Part shown: piece by piece, positions 1-6,848 of the stretch
How the letters are laid out: the number at the start of each line of letters is the position of its first letter
How positions within the stretch are numbered: the first letter of the stretch is position 1
Source of the DNA: an uncultured Parvibacter sp.
GTDB taxonomy: Bacteria > Actinomycetota > Coriobacteriia > Coriobacteriales > Eggerthellaceae
NCBI GenBank assembly: GCA_910587945.1
Contig: CAJUNI010000011.1
Location: forward strand, 2,966 to 26,476
DNA length: 23,511 bases
Direction of reading: 5' to 3'
Notes under the pieces: generated by a model
Databases searched by the model: none
What the model was told of the DNA's origin: nothing
What the model saw: the letters and a program-made list of their open reading frames with translations, nothing else
Translations under genes and position numbers: made by a program

Positions 1-2
1 AA

Positions 3-572
3 CAATTTGGCTTCAACAAAGACATAACCTTCGATCTTCCCCTGGCCACTTCCCTCATGCCGAAACCCTCCGAGATGACGGAATGGGAAACGGCATGGGC
101 TGCTTGCGGTGAGCCGGTAGGCGAACACGAAAGCCCGGCGGGTCCGCAAGCGACCGTCCTTGAGATGGCACTTACCGGCTGCGCCATTGCCAATGGCGGC
201 TCCATCATGCAGCCCTACCTGGTGGAAGGCATTTACAACGCCGATGGTCAGCGCAGCTACACCGCTACTCCGCGTCTGCTGCAAAAGGCTACCGACGCAG
301 CTACTGCCGAGCGGGTTAAAACCGTTCTTGAAGGAGTCGTTAACGAAGGTACGGGTACGGCCGCCAACGTAAGCGGAGCCCAAGTGGCCGGCAAAACCGG
401 TACGGCTGAGCGCGGTGACGGTACCTCCGATAGCTGGTTTGTGGGCATGGCACCGGCGGAGAATCCCTCCATTGTGGTAGCCATCGTGATTGAAAAAGGC
501 GATTCTGGCCAAGGAGCTGCTCGGGCACGAGCCGTCTTTGAGGCCTCGTTAGAAGCGGCAGGGGTATTGTGA
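3..572 (+). CDS. Class B penicillin-binding protein, transpeptidase domain (C-terminal part)
   Basis: The reading frame is open from the left edge of the window (first complete codon at 3), so the start of the gene lies outside. The visible 189 residues are the C-terminal half of a penicillin-binding transpeptidase, an enzyme that cross-links peptidoglycan outside the membrane. The KTGT motif (in GAQVAGKTGTAERG) is the conserved KTG box of the active site; the SxxK and SxN motifs must lie upstream. The following DSWFVGMAP and IVVAIVIEKGD strands fit the family. It ends in TGA at 570-572. A PASTA kinase gene follows, the usual actinobacterial arrangement in which rodA/ftsW, pbpA and pknB are neighbours, so a PbpA/FtsI-like elongation or division PBP is the best guess. 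The exact subfamily cannot be fixed without the N-terminus. Confidence 0.9.
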   Translation, partial: QFGFNKDITFDLPLATSLMPKPSEMTEWETAWAACGEPVGEHESPAGPQATVLEMALTGCAIANGGSIMQPYLVEGIYNADGQRSYTATPRLLQKATDAATAERVKTVLEGVVNEGTGTAANVSGAQVAGKTGTAERGDGTSDSWFVGMAPAENPSIVVAIVIEKGDSGQGAARARAVFEASLEAAGVL

Positions 573-700
573 TGAAGCGCTGGAATGAAACGCGGGCGCG
601 TTTAGTCACCTATCCGTGTCCCGGCAATAGTCGAGCTGTAGACGAAACCCCGCTGTTATGGGGCACTTCCTTTAGTACAATGGGCTTTATGCTCAATTGA
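572..700 (+). CDS. Possible 42-aa small ORF overlapping the PBP stop codon
   Basis: An ATG at 572-574 overlaps the PBP stop codon (TGATG) and opens a 42-codon frame ending in TGA at 698-700. An AGGGG stretch 7-8 nt before the ATG could act as a ribosome binding site, so translational coupling to the PBP gene is possible. The peptide (MKRWNETRARLVTYPCPG...) has no domain or membrane segment that I recognise. A TACAAT sequence near 677, inside this frame, could instead be the -10 box for the kinase gene, in which case the frame is accidental. It is listed because of the tight overlap; I consider it more likely than not to be non-coding. Confidence 0.22.
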   Translation: MKRWNETRARLVTYPCPGNSRAVDETPLLWGTSFSTMGFMLN

Positions 701-756
701 ACGCATAAACACACTCGTTAAACACAGCATCCATGTGAGTCTAAGGAGCATTTAAG

Positions 757-2700
757 GTGAGCGGACAAGACGTATTTACGGGCCGGATCTTTGGAGGACG
801 TTACGAAATCCAAGATCGTATTGGCATTGGCGGTATGGCTGAAGTCTACCGGGCCCAGGATAAAGTACTCGGGCGCATCGTAGCCGTTAAGGTGATGCTT
901 CCCCAATTTGCTGCCGATCCAGAATTTACCCGCCGATTCCGCCAGGAAGCAGCTGCTGCTGCCAACCTGCAAAGTCCTTTCATTGTGAATGTCTATGACT
1001 GGGGCCAAGATGACGGCACCTATTACATTGTCATGGAGTTTGTACGCGGCTCGGATCTAAAGACGGCCATCCAACAGCGTGGCGCTATCAACCAGCGCAA
1101 GGTGGCCGAGATCGGCTCTCAGGTATGCCAGGCACTCACCGTTGCTCACAACCTAGACATCATCCATCGGGACATCAAGCCCCAAAACATCATGGTTCAG
1201 CCTGACGGTAACGTTAAGGTCATGGACTTCGGCATTGCCCGGGCTAAGAATTCGGTCGAGCAAAAGACCTCCGCTGTGTTAGGTACTGCTCACTACATTT
1301 CGCCCGAACAAGCTCAAGGGTGCGACCTTACTCCCGCCAGCGATATCTACTCCTTAGGCATTGTGCTCTACGAGGCCGCCACGGGACATCTGCCCTTTGA
1401 TGGCCCCGATGCCGTCGGGGTTGCTTTACAGCAAGTGCAAGACGAGCCTCCCCTACCCAGCGAGCTCAACCCCAACATCGATCCCGCGCTCGAAGACATT
1501 ATTCTTTGCGCGCTGGCCAAGAACCCGGCTAATCGCTTTGCCACCGCCAACGATATGCGCCTGGCCTTGAATGATTATCTGGCGGGTCGTCCCATCAATC
1601 TGCCTGGAGGCACGATCCCGGGCGCTTCTACGCGCGTTATGAATCCTGCCGGCGCACCCACAGCCGTGATGGGCGGCATGAACAGCACCCAGGTCATGCC
1701 GGGCGTTCCCGGAGGCACCAACCCCGCCGTTACCGGTGGTGGCTATCGCGCCCCCGAGCAGCCCAAGTCCAAGCGTGGACTCATTATTGGCATTGTTGCC
1801 GCTGTCGTCGTAGTTCTGGCCATCATCGGCGCCATTGTCTGGGGTGCCTTCGGCCAAGAAGGCGGCAAGGCAGTCCCTGACGTTATGGGCCTAACGCTGG
1901 AGCAAGCCACGCAAACCCTTCAGCAAGAGGGCTTTGAAGTGGGCAACATCGACCGCGTGAACGATCCGGAGGCTCCCGAGGGCACCGTCATTAAGCAAGA
2001 TCCTAAGGCGGATACCCAAAAGCCCGAAGGCTCGAAGATCAATCTCACCCTGTCTCAAGGGGCAGAAATGGTCACGGTTCCCGACCTCTATAACTGCACC
2101 GGCGATGAGGCCCGGGCGGCGCTCACCGCAGCAGGCCTGCGCGCTTCCTCAGGCGATGCTGAATACTCACCTGACGTCGAAAAAGGCCGTGTATTGCGTC
2201 AGGTCCCCGAAGCAGGCTCGAAAGTAGCTGCCGATACGGAAGTGACCTACATCTTGTCCCTCGGCGTTGAGGCTGTAGAGATTCGCAGCGTCGTGGGATT
2301 ATCAGAAACCGATGCTCGTCGCACCCTCGAAAATGACGGCTTCAAGGTAGTCATTGGTGATCGCGTTTACAGCAGTCGTGTGGGCGAAGGCGAAGTAGTC
2401 AGCCAGTCCCCCTCTGCCGGCGGTGGCGCGAAGGCCAACAAGGGTGCCACCATCACTCTTACTATCAGCAAGGGCCCGGAACCTGCACCGGAACCGGAAC
2501 CGCCAAGCAATACGGGTAACACCGGCGGTGATAACCAAGGCGGCAATACCGGTGGTGACAACCAAGGCGGCAACACAGGCAACACCGGCGGTGACAATCA
2601 AGGTGGTAACACCGGTGGCGATAGTGCCGGTGGCGACAATCAAGGGGGCAACAGCGGCGGCACCTCTGGTGGCGCAACCCCCCAAGGTCAAGCGGAGTAG
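757..2700 (+). CDS. pknB: PASTA-domain Ser/Thr protein kinase (PknB/Stk1 family)
   Basis: This 647-aa membrane kinase couples peptidoglycan state to phosphorylation of cell-wall and division proteins. The start is GTG 757, preceded by AAGGAGCA. The kinase domain covers about 16-275: glycine loop IGIGGMAEVY (22-31), ATP-binding Lys45 in AVKV, catalytic loop HRDIKPQN (137-144), DFG (157-159), activation-loop GTAHYISPE (176-184). A Gly/Pro/Thr juxtamembrane linker leads to one transmembrane helix (341-363). Three extracellular PASTA domains follow (about 372-435, 438-504, 506-574), which in this family bind muropeptides or lipid II. Residues 575-647 are a Pro/Glu then Gly/Asn/Asp-rich tail with repeated GGDNQGG units, unusual for the family and probably a disordered wall-spanning extension. 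The PBP gene upstream supports a role in cell-wall control. A strong terminator follows. Confidence 0.97.
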   Translation: MSGQDVFTGRIFGGRYEIQDRIGIGGMAEVYRAQDKVLGRIVAVKVMLPQFAADPEFTRRFRQEAAAAANLQSPFIVNVYDWGQDDGTYYIVMEFVRGSDLKTAIQQRGAINQRKVAEIGSQVCQALTVAHNLDIIHRDIKPQNIMVQPDGNVKVMDFGIARAKNSVEQKTSAVLGTAHYISPEQAQGCDLTPASDIYSLGIVLYEAATGHLPFDGPDAVGVALQQVQDEPPLPSELNPNIDPALEDIILCALAKNPANRFATANDMRLALNDYLAGRPINLPGGTIPGASTRVMNPAGAPTAVMGGMNSTQVMPGVPGGTNPAVTGGGYRAPEQPKSKRGLIIGIVAAVVVVLAIIGAIVWGAFGQEGGKAVPDVMGLTLEQATQTLQQEGFEVGNIDRVNDPEAPEGTVIKQDPKADTQKPEGSKINLTLSQGAEMVTVPDLYNCTGDEARAALTAAGLRASSGDAEYSPDVEKGRVLRQVPEAGSKVAADTEVTYILSLGVEAVEIRSVVGLSETDARRTLENDGFKVVIGDRVYSSRVGEGEVVSQSPSAGGGAKANKGATITLTISKGPEPAPEPEPPSNTGNTGGDNQGGNTGGDNQGGNTGNTGGDNQGGNTGGDSAGGDNQGGNSGGTSGGATPQGQAE

Positions 2701-2761
2701 CGAACAGCGTCGCAACGCTCCCTGCGCCGTCAGCTTTGGAGCCAACCGAGAGTAGGTATTG

Positions 2762-2797
2762 ATGTCCTGCGTGGAAGATCTGCGCAGGACATTTTTT
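2762..2797 (+). terminator. Rho-independent terminator after the PASTA kinase
   Basis: A perfect 10-bp stem, ATGTCCTGCG (2762-2771) with CGCAGGACAT (2783-2792), has an 11-nt loop and runs into TTTTTT (2792-2797). It closes the PBP-kinase transcription unit 62 nt after the kinase stop codon. Confidence 0.93.
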
Positions 2798-2881
2798 AAC
2801 GCCTGGTGCTTCCCTCACCTCTCCAGGTTGGAGAACGTCTTGGTTGTGCGGACTAAGCATGTCCAATATTCTGCTGAACCC

Positions 2882-2915
2882 TCGTTTGGTACAAGGCACC
2901 ATCGTTTGGTACAAG
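2882..2915. repeat. Tandem 14-nt operator-like repeat, TCGTTTGGTACAAG
   Basis: The 14-mer TCGTTTGGTACAAG occurs at 2882-2895 and again, identical, at 2902-2915: a 20-nt period, about two helical turns, so both copies face the same side of the DNA. A third core copy (TTTGGTACAAG) lies at 3220-3230 and an inverted partial copy (GTACCAAAG) at 3362-3370. The pair ends 58 nt upstream of the predicted 6S RNA start, a typical place for regulator sites. The binding protein is unknown. Confidence 0.6.
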
Positions 2916-2919
2916 ATGG

Positions 2920-2934
2920 TGACAGTCACTGTCA
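2920..2934. promoter_or_regulatory. Perfect palindrome TGACAGTCACTGTCA, possible operator
   Basis: TGACAGT-C-ACTGTCA is a perfect 15-nt inverted repeat with a single central base. It sits just upstream of the expected -35 position (about 2938-2943) of the 6S-like RNA promoter and directly after the tandem TTTGGTACAAG repeats. A dimeric regulator bound here could contact or block RNA polymerase. No factor can be assigned. Confidence 0.5.
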
Positions 2935-2937
2935 AGA

Positions 2938-2966
2938 CTGCAATCTTTGGAACGTTTGTCTATACT
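2938..2966 (+). promoter_or_regulatory. Predicted promoter of the 6S-like RNA
   Basis: A good -10 box TATACT (2961-2966) precedes the 5' strand of the RNA closing stem by 6 nt, placing the transcription start at about A2973. The hexamer 17 bp upstream (CTGCAA, 2938-2943) is a weak -35. The sequence TATACTTAA recurs at the promoter of the folded RNA near 13885, which supports its being a true -10 region. Confidence 0.6.
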
Positions 2967-2972
2967 TAAGTC

Positions 2973-3171
2973 AGGTCTTGTTCCCGTCCCATTTCGCGAT
3001 GGACCGACGTTATATCTTTAGGGAGCTCAAGATAGCTTGTGGAATGGAGATTCGTATCCGTTGATACGAAAGCCAGGAAGGAAGCTGCGAGCACCCACCT
3101 TTCGAGGTGGGTTCATCCTAAAGACGGGGGCAGGACTTTCGGAGGCCCGCTTCGGCGGGCCTTCCCTTTTT
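2973..3171 (+). ncRNA. ssrS: Probable 6S RNA with its terminator
   Basis: 6S RNA binds the housekeeping RNA polymerase holoenzyme by imitating an open promoter. Here the 5' end (2973-2988) pairs with 3123-3138 in a continuous 16-bp closing stem (G-U pairs allowed). An internal open region follows, then an inner arm capped by TTCGTATC/GATACGAA (3051-3058 with 3063-3070, CGTT loop). The 3' side of the central bubble carries a small hairpin ACCCACCT-UUCG-AGGTGGGT (3093-3112), as I recall from many 6S RNAs. Stem, bubble, apical arm and a length of about 170 nt fit 6S. The terminator is GGAGGCCCGC-UUCG-GCGGGCCTTCC (3141-3164), then CTTTTT. The assignment rests on architecture, not on a covariance search. 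Another structured RNA is possible. Confidence 0.68.
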
Positions 3172-3517
3172 CCTGGGGACATTCTTTGCAAATTGCACCC
3201 CGCTGCCAGGAATCTCCCCTTTGGTACAAGCTACGCAATATCCCAGCGTGTTATCTCTCCTGAACATAGCTTTCACCTGGGGAAACTGAGGGGCCTCTCA
3301 TGGTCGTCCAAAAGCGACAGCAATCAACGACCAAAAAACACTCGATTTTACCCCTGAGCGCGTACCAAAGTGTCAGATCCTGGCGCAGCTATGCATAAAA
3401 TTTGGGAATAAGGCATCGAAGCAAAAGAGCATAATCATAATTAGGCGCTGAGACAGGAATGAGGCGGTGCGTGGCTCACTTTCATGCACTTTCCAAAGGA
3501 TTAAATGAGGGGAACGA
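3172..3517. other. Non-coding spacer with scattered repeat copies
   Basis: No convincing gene lies in these 346 bp. They contain the third TTTGGTACAAG copy (3220-3230) and an inverted partial copy GTACCAAAG (3362-3370), which together could form long inverted arms around about 130 bp. The stretch becomes A+T-richer towards the next gene and must contain that gene's promoter, but no -35/-10 pair stands out. Confidence 0.5.
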
Positions 3518-4021
3518 ATGAAAGTAACGATCGAACAAGCTGTTGTTCAATCTCAAGTGGTACTAAAGGACTATTTCGCACTCACCGTTGACTTCGACGA
3601 GGAGCAAGACCTGGTCCATCACTACCAAATATATAAAGGGAACACCAATTTTATCGAGTTTGAAGCTAATTTGGATAGTGGTCAGTGTTTACGTATGAAG
3701 CTGGTGTTATGCGACAAGTATTCAATGAGTACGTCGTCTATCAGAATACCTACAGCCGAAAACGGGCGCCTCATCTTCCATGATGACAATGTATTGGAGA
3801 AGGGCACTTCAGAGTTTCATGCCGACGAATTTAATATGACGCTCTTTGCTAATGGTTTACACGTTTCATTATCTGAGAGTACATCAGACTCGTTGGTAAA
3901 AAGCGGCAACGTTGTTTTTGGTCTCAAGGGCGAAGAGCTCAACGAGATTTATATTGAAGATATGAGTGCTGTCGAACTATCTCATCTAATTGAAGAATTA
4001 GCCGTAAACACAGCCCAATAA
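3518..4021 (+). CDS. Hypothetical protein, 167 aa, cytoplasmic, acidic
   Basis: The ATG at 3518 is preceded by GAGGGGAACGA, a clear ribosome binding site. I do not recognise the family. The protein is acidic and soluble, with no signal peptide or membrane helix. Alternating polar and hydrophobic segments (for example NTNFIEFEANLDSG and EFHADEFNMTLFANGLHVSL) suggest a mainly beta fold. It ends with a short acidic helix (MSAVELSHLIEELAVNTAQ). Codon use is A/T-richer than in the kinase upstream, which marks the start of the accessory region. It stands alone on the plus strand with non-coding DNA on both sides. An immunity-type protein left from a toxin locus is one possibility, but nothing proves this. 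Confidence 0.8.
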   Translation: MKVTIEQAVVQSQVVLKDYFALTVDFDEEQDLVHHYQIYKGNTNFIEFEANLDSGQCLRMKLVLCDKYSMSTSSIRIPTAENGRLIFHDDNVLEKGTSEFHADEFNMTLFANGLHVSLSESTSDSLVKSGNVVFGLKGEELNEIYIEDMSAVELSHLIEELAVNTAQ

Positions 4022-4041
4022 GCGCGCCCCTCAATAGACAG

Positions 4042-4076
4042 CAAAAGCTAAGAGGATGAGTCAAATGGGCTACGGT
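4042..4076. repeat. Imperfect direct repeat, left copy, bounding the defence block
   Basis: A 35-nt segment beginning CAAAAGCTAAGAGGATGAG and ending GGGCTACGGT recurs at 7502-7537 as CAAAAGCTACGAGAATGAG...GGGCTACGGT, with three substitutions and a 2-nt length difference. Between the copies lie the TIR/macro operon and the DUF4417 cluster. Such flanking repeats are expected of an integrated element (att-like) or of recombination between related intergenic sequences. Confidence 0.6.
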
Positions 4077-4122
4077 CAAGGCCGCAAAGGCCCCAGCCAC
4101 AGGAGGGCCACACTCGAGAGCT

Positions 4123-4233
4123 ACTTTGGGGACGCAGGGGCTTCTCTGGGAACACTTGTTACAACCCTCTCTGAGTTACACATTTTCTAGCTAAGACATT
4201 AGCCCCCAGAGCAACCCGAACGCGTCCCCCAAG
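4123..4233. repeat. Long imperfect inverted repeat downstream of the TIR gene
   Basis: The left arm (4123-4150, starting ACTTTGGGGACGC and ending CTCTGGG) is an imperfect reverse complement of 4202-4233 (CCCCCAGAG...GCGTCCCCCAAGT), about 50 nt apart. It follows the 3' end of the minus-strand TIR gene. It could form a long hairpin acting as a terminator without a U-tract, or be a REP/MITE-like element. The G/C-rich arms contrast with the A+T-rich genes around them. Confidence 0.5.
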
Positions 4234-4275
4234 TCAATTCCGAGCCCAAGCTTCCTAACAAGCCATCTTAAGACT

Positions 4276-4824
4276 TTAAAGCCTATAACGACCCGCAATA
4301 CATTTCGAGCCAACCATGAAGTCGGGTGCATTAAGGGCAGCCGCTACAGATTCCTTCTTCATTGGGATATGAATTGTGGGAACCCTATCCATGAGGCGTT
4401 TGAATGTTGGCAGTTTATCCCATAAGCCTATAGCGCGCCTATCGAGATTTCCATCAGACAAGATCGGACAGAAATCAGGATACACAACGATAACAGGTAG
4501 TCCGAGCTCCCCAACTCCATACTCAATTTCTTCAGTAAGCGCCCGACTGGATTTTGTATGAGAGCTAAGGAAAAGAATGATGTTCTTGGAATTACGGAGA
4601 CGCTCTCTCAACCGAGGCTTCAGCGTTAGTTCCCAATTACTGTCGTCCCGCACGCTGTAATTCTTCTGGTGTGAATCATTGAAGGGGAAGTTTGGATCTT
4701 GTCTCTTCCACGCTTTGAGCATCTGATAGTGATGGAAATCGGGCTTTAAACATGCCATGAGCCCTGCGCATTTAAATGGCTCGTCAACATAGAATGCCGA
4801 ATAGTTCCCATTTCTGTAGGCCAT
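4276..4824 (-). CDS. ThsB-like TIR-domain protein (Thoeris-type sensor)
   Basis: This 182-aa protein resembles the TIR-like DUF1863 family that includes ThsB of the Thoeris antiphage system, where infection triggers synthesis of an NAD-derived signal that activates an effector. The N-terminus MAYRNGNYSAFYV, the segment HHYQMLKAWKRQD, NDSHQKNYSVRDDS (49-62), the helix LRERLRNSKNIILFLSSHT (72-90) and TEEIEYG (97-103) follow the family pattern. Glu99, in the place of the conserved Glu of the (W)xxxEI motif, is the likely catalytic residue, and LPVIVVYPDF (109-118) is the next beta strand. The ATG is preceded by AGGAG at 7 nt. It lies 65 bp downstream of the macro-domain gene on the same strand, probably in one operon. 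Function is inferred from family and context. Confidence 0.82.
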   Translation of the reverse strand: MAYRNGNYSAFYVDEPFKCAGLMACLKPDFHHYQMLKAWKRQDPNFPFNDSHQKNYSVRDDSNWELTLKPRLRERLRNSKNIILFLSSHTKSSRALTEEIEYGVGELGLPVIVVYPDFCPILSDGNLDRRAIGLWDKLPTFKRLMDRVPTIHIPMKKESVAAALNAPDFMVGSKCIAGRYRL

Positions 4825-4889
4825 CGCGTTCTCCTAACTAGCAGGTGTCGTTTTGCTGGTGCCGCAATGCCATTTTGCTCACCATATTT

Positions 4890-6062
4890 TCAGCTTTCCA
4901 AATCCAATTTGTGTTCATCTTCAGGCAATACCGTAATAAACAATTTCCCGTGTACCAAGCCTCGATTCTCCGTGATGCATTTGGTAATTACGTCAAATGA
5001 CTCTTGATGGGATAGACCTGCGCGAGAAAGCCCAGACCCGAAAAGCGGCATATGCATATCGAGGCCCTGTCCTAATTCATCATAAGCCACCAGCAGTTTC
5101 AAAACTGTCTCATAAATGGACCCTTTTGTAGCATGAGCGCGATTTACCTCATCGAATTCAGAAAGCGCGATCAAAAAGAAGACTGCCCTGTTATTCTCTA
5201 TTCTTGCGATAGTACCCAGCTCATACATTGGAATGCTCGCTTCGCCCCGCACCGCAGCTCCACGCGGAAGCACTCCACGCGAGGCGAGTTCAGCAGCAAT
5301 CCTAGCAGCGATGGAAGCAGAGTCCGTTCCTGAAGCGAGCATCCTTTTGAGCCATTTCCCGTGCAAAGTTTTATCCGACACTAAAGGCGCATCTGCCGCC
5401 TCATGACACCAAGTGATTTCCGTATCAAAGGTGTTGTTCACCGGAACGACAACTATACTCTTCTCGGCTCTTGCCCTGCCGAATCCATAGGACAGGATGT
5501 CTCCCACTTCAATGGACAACATTCCGGTTCCATTTTGCCAGATCGTTTGGCTATTTTTGTTTAAATTGCAAGCCTTAAGAGAGGCTATCAAAGCACAGCT
5601 AAAAAATTCATTCGGAATATTTGTTAGAGCAGGAAGCCTTTCAGATAGCTCGCGTTCAAGGGGGACAGTTGTATCTAGTGAGCAGATGAGCTCGTCGGCG
5701 AATTGATCGAAGTACGTTAGGTCAAAGCAATCGCTTAAAAACGCATCGAAACACTTTGCGGTTTCCGCCTCTAACCCGAATCTGCTTAAGGCTTTGCGCA
5801 GAGCTCTCGGGACGTCTGCCTTCCCACCAAGTATTCTGCTTGTTCTCGACTTGTCCAGCTCAAAAGGCTTTCCACCACGCGCTTTGATGCGCCCAGCGTC
5901 CACCACCGGCTCAAGGAAGGCGTTTAGGTAGTCTTTGTCCGAAATCGACGGATCAATGGCGCACGTCTTGGTTCTCTTTACTAAATTTGCAAGATTGAAA
6001 ATAGGGCTCCACCTTCTTTTATCTTTTGTTTCGACAACCTTTGACAACTTTACCACAACCAT
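4890..6062 (-). CDS. Macro-domain protein, ThsA-macro-like, with soluble helical N-terminus
   Basis: This 390-aa protein probably is the effector partner of the TIR gene downstream. Residues about 178-382 read as a macro domain of the ThsA type: VVVPVNNTFDT (204-214), TLHGKW (232-237), GTIARIENNRAVFFLIALSEFD (283-304) and PLFGSGLSRAGL (339-350), the last being the phosphate-binding loop. In type II Thoeris the effector has N-terminal membrane helices before a macro domain that binds histidine-ADPR. Here residues 1-177 contain no membrane segment and look helical, with ELDKSRTSRILGG...PRALRKALSRFG (68-95) resembling a helix-turn-helix or adaptor region. The ATG at 6062 has no clear ribosome binding site; TTG at codon 6 is an alternative. 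What the N-terminal domain does is unknown. Confidence 0.82.
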   Translation of the reverse strand: MVVVKLSKVVETKDKRRWSPIFNLANLVKRTKTCAIDPSISDKDYLNAFLEPVVDAGRIKARGGKPFELDKSRTSRILGGKADVPRALRKALSRFGLEAETAKCFDAFLSDCFDLTYFDQFADELICSLDTTVPLERELSERLPALTNIPNEFFSCALIASLKACNLNKNSQTIWQNGTGMLSIEVGDILSYGFGRARAEKSIVVVPVNNTFDTEITWCHEAADAPLVSDKTLHGKWLKRMLASGTDSASIAARIAAELASRGVLPRGAAVRGEASIPMYELGTIARIENNRAVFFLIALSEFDEVNRAHATKGSIYETVLKLLVAYDELGQGLDMHMPLFGSGLSRAGLSHQESFDVITKCITENRGLVHGKLFITVLPEDEHKLDLES

Positions 6063-6120
6063 GCAATAACGACTTCAATCGGCATCGAGAGCATCCTAAA
6101 TCACGACCCAAGCGGTGAGC

Positions 6121-6156
6121 CTGGCGACGTCGTTTGGGGTGTGATGTGATCGCCAG
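6121..6156. promoter_or_regulatory. Inverted repeat between divergent operons, possible operator
   Basis: CTGGCGA (6121-6127) and TCGCCAG (6150-6156) are perfect 7-bp inverted arms 22 nt apart. They lie between the macro gene (minus strand, starting at 6062) and the DUF4417 gene (plus strand, starting at 6171), the stretch that must hold both promoters. It may be an operator or a hairpin in the DUF4417 leader; no other evidence is visible. Confidence 0.3.
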
Positions 6157-6170
6157 AGAAAGAGAGGACC

Positions 6171-6848
6171 ATGGCTATGTTTAACGACCTCTCGAAATAT
6201 GACGTGTTCAACACGTACCTGCTACACGATGCCGAATACGCAGGAGAGCTCGAAATGCCTGCGCTGAAGCCACAACAAGCTTTACCAAACAAGCTGGTGC
6301 CATTTAGCAAGGCAATGGCGAAATCGTTCACCGATCGCAACTGCTGGATCTGTTTTTACGAACATGACATCAAGTTCATGAGGCTGTGGAGGCATCCAGA
6401 AAAATATCTTCCAAAGATGCTCGAATTCAACGGAATCATCTCGCCTGACTTCAGCATGTACAGAAACATGCCAGCCATCTTGCAGTATTGGTCGTGCTTC
6501 ATGGGACGCGCGATTGCCCATAGATATCAAGCTGATGGCGGCATAGTAATTCCCAATGTAAGGCTCTCGGACGAAAGAAGTCACAGGTACTGCCTCGACG
6601 GACTTCCCAGAAACTCTACGATTGCCATAGGGACTCATGGGTGCATTAAGCGCGTCGAAGATAGGCTTCACACCACGATGAGTGTCAGGGAAGCCGTAAG
6701 GCGTTTGAGCCCTGTCCGCATCGTCGTTTACGGAAGCGCTCCCGATGATGTGTTCGCTTCAGCAATCGAGCGCAACATACAGATCGTCGAATTCAAAAGC
6801 CTGTTCTCACAGACTCACAAAAAGGGTGATTTCTATGGGAACAGGTAG
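6171..6848 (+). CDS. DUF4417 family protein
   Basis: This 225-aa soluble protein matches the DUF4417 pattern as I know it: an N-terminal PALKPQQALPNKLVPFSKAM segment, WICFYEHDIKFMRLWRHPEKY (57-77), GIISPDFSMYRNMPAILQYW (88-107), then VIPNVRLSD and a C-terminal FDG-like LDGLPRNSTIAIGTHG and VRIVVYGS. The biochemical role of DUF4417 is not known; members are common in phages and integrated elements of Firmicutes and Actinobacteria. There are two possible ATG starts, 6171 and 6177; the AGAGAGG site is only 3 nt from the first and 9 nt from the second, so 6177 may be the true start. The last 14 nt overlap the next gene, showing an operon with tight coupling. Confidence 0.85.
   Translation: MAMFNDLSKYDVFNTYLLHDAEYAGELEMPALKPQQALPNKLVPFSKAMAKSFTDRNCWICFYEHDIKFMRLWRHPEKYLPKMLEFNGIISPDFSMYRNMPAILQYWSCFMGRAIAHRYQADGGIVIPNVRLSDERSHRYCLDGLPRNSTIAIGTHGCIKRVEDRLHTTMSVREAVRRLSPVRIVVYGSAPDDVFASAIERNIQIVEFKSLFSQTHKKGDFYGNR

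Noticed and set aside
2302..2935. Minus-strand frames over the kinase tail
   Set aside because: They are shadows of the repeated Gly/Asn/Asp codons, with no start signal.
3076..3085. GGAAGGAAGC, resembling the SRP RNA core
   Set aside because: SRP RNA needs a preceding CAGG-type internal loop and flanking stem with a GGAA tetraloop. Those are absent here, and the surrounding pairing fits 6S.
2759..3357. Plus-strand open frames of about 100 codons
   Set aside because: They run across the kinase terminator and the 6S-like RNA with its terminator; no ribosome binding site or protein-like composition.
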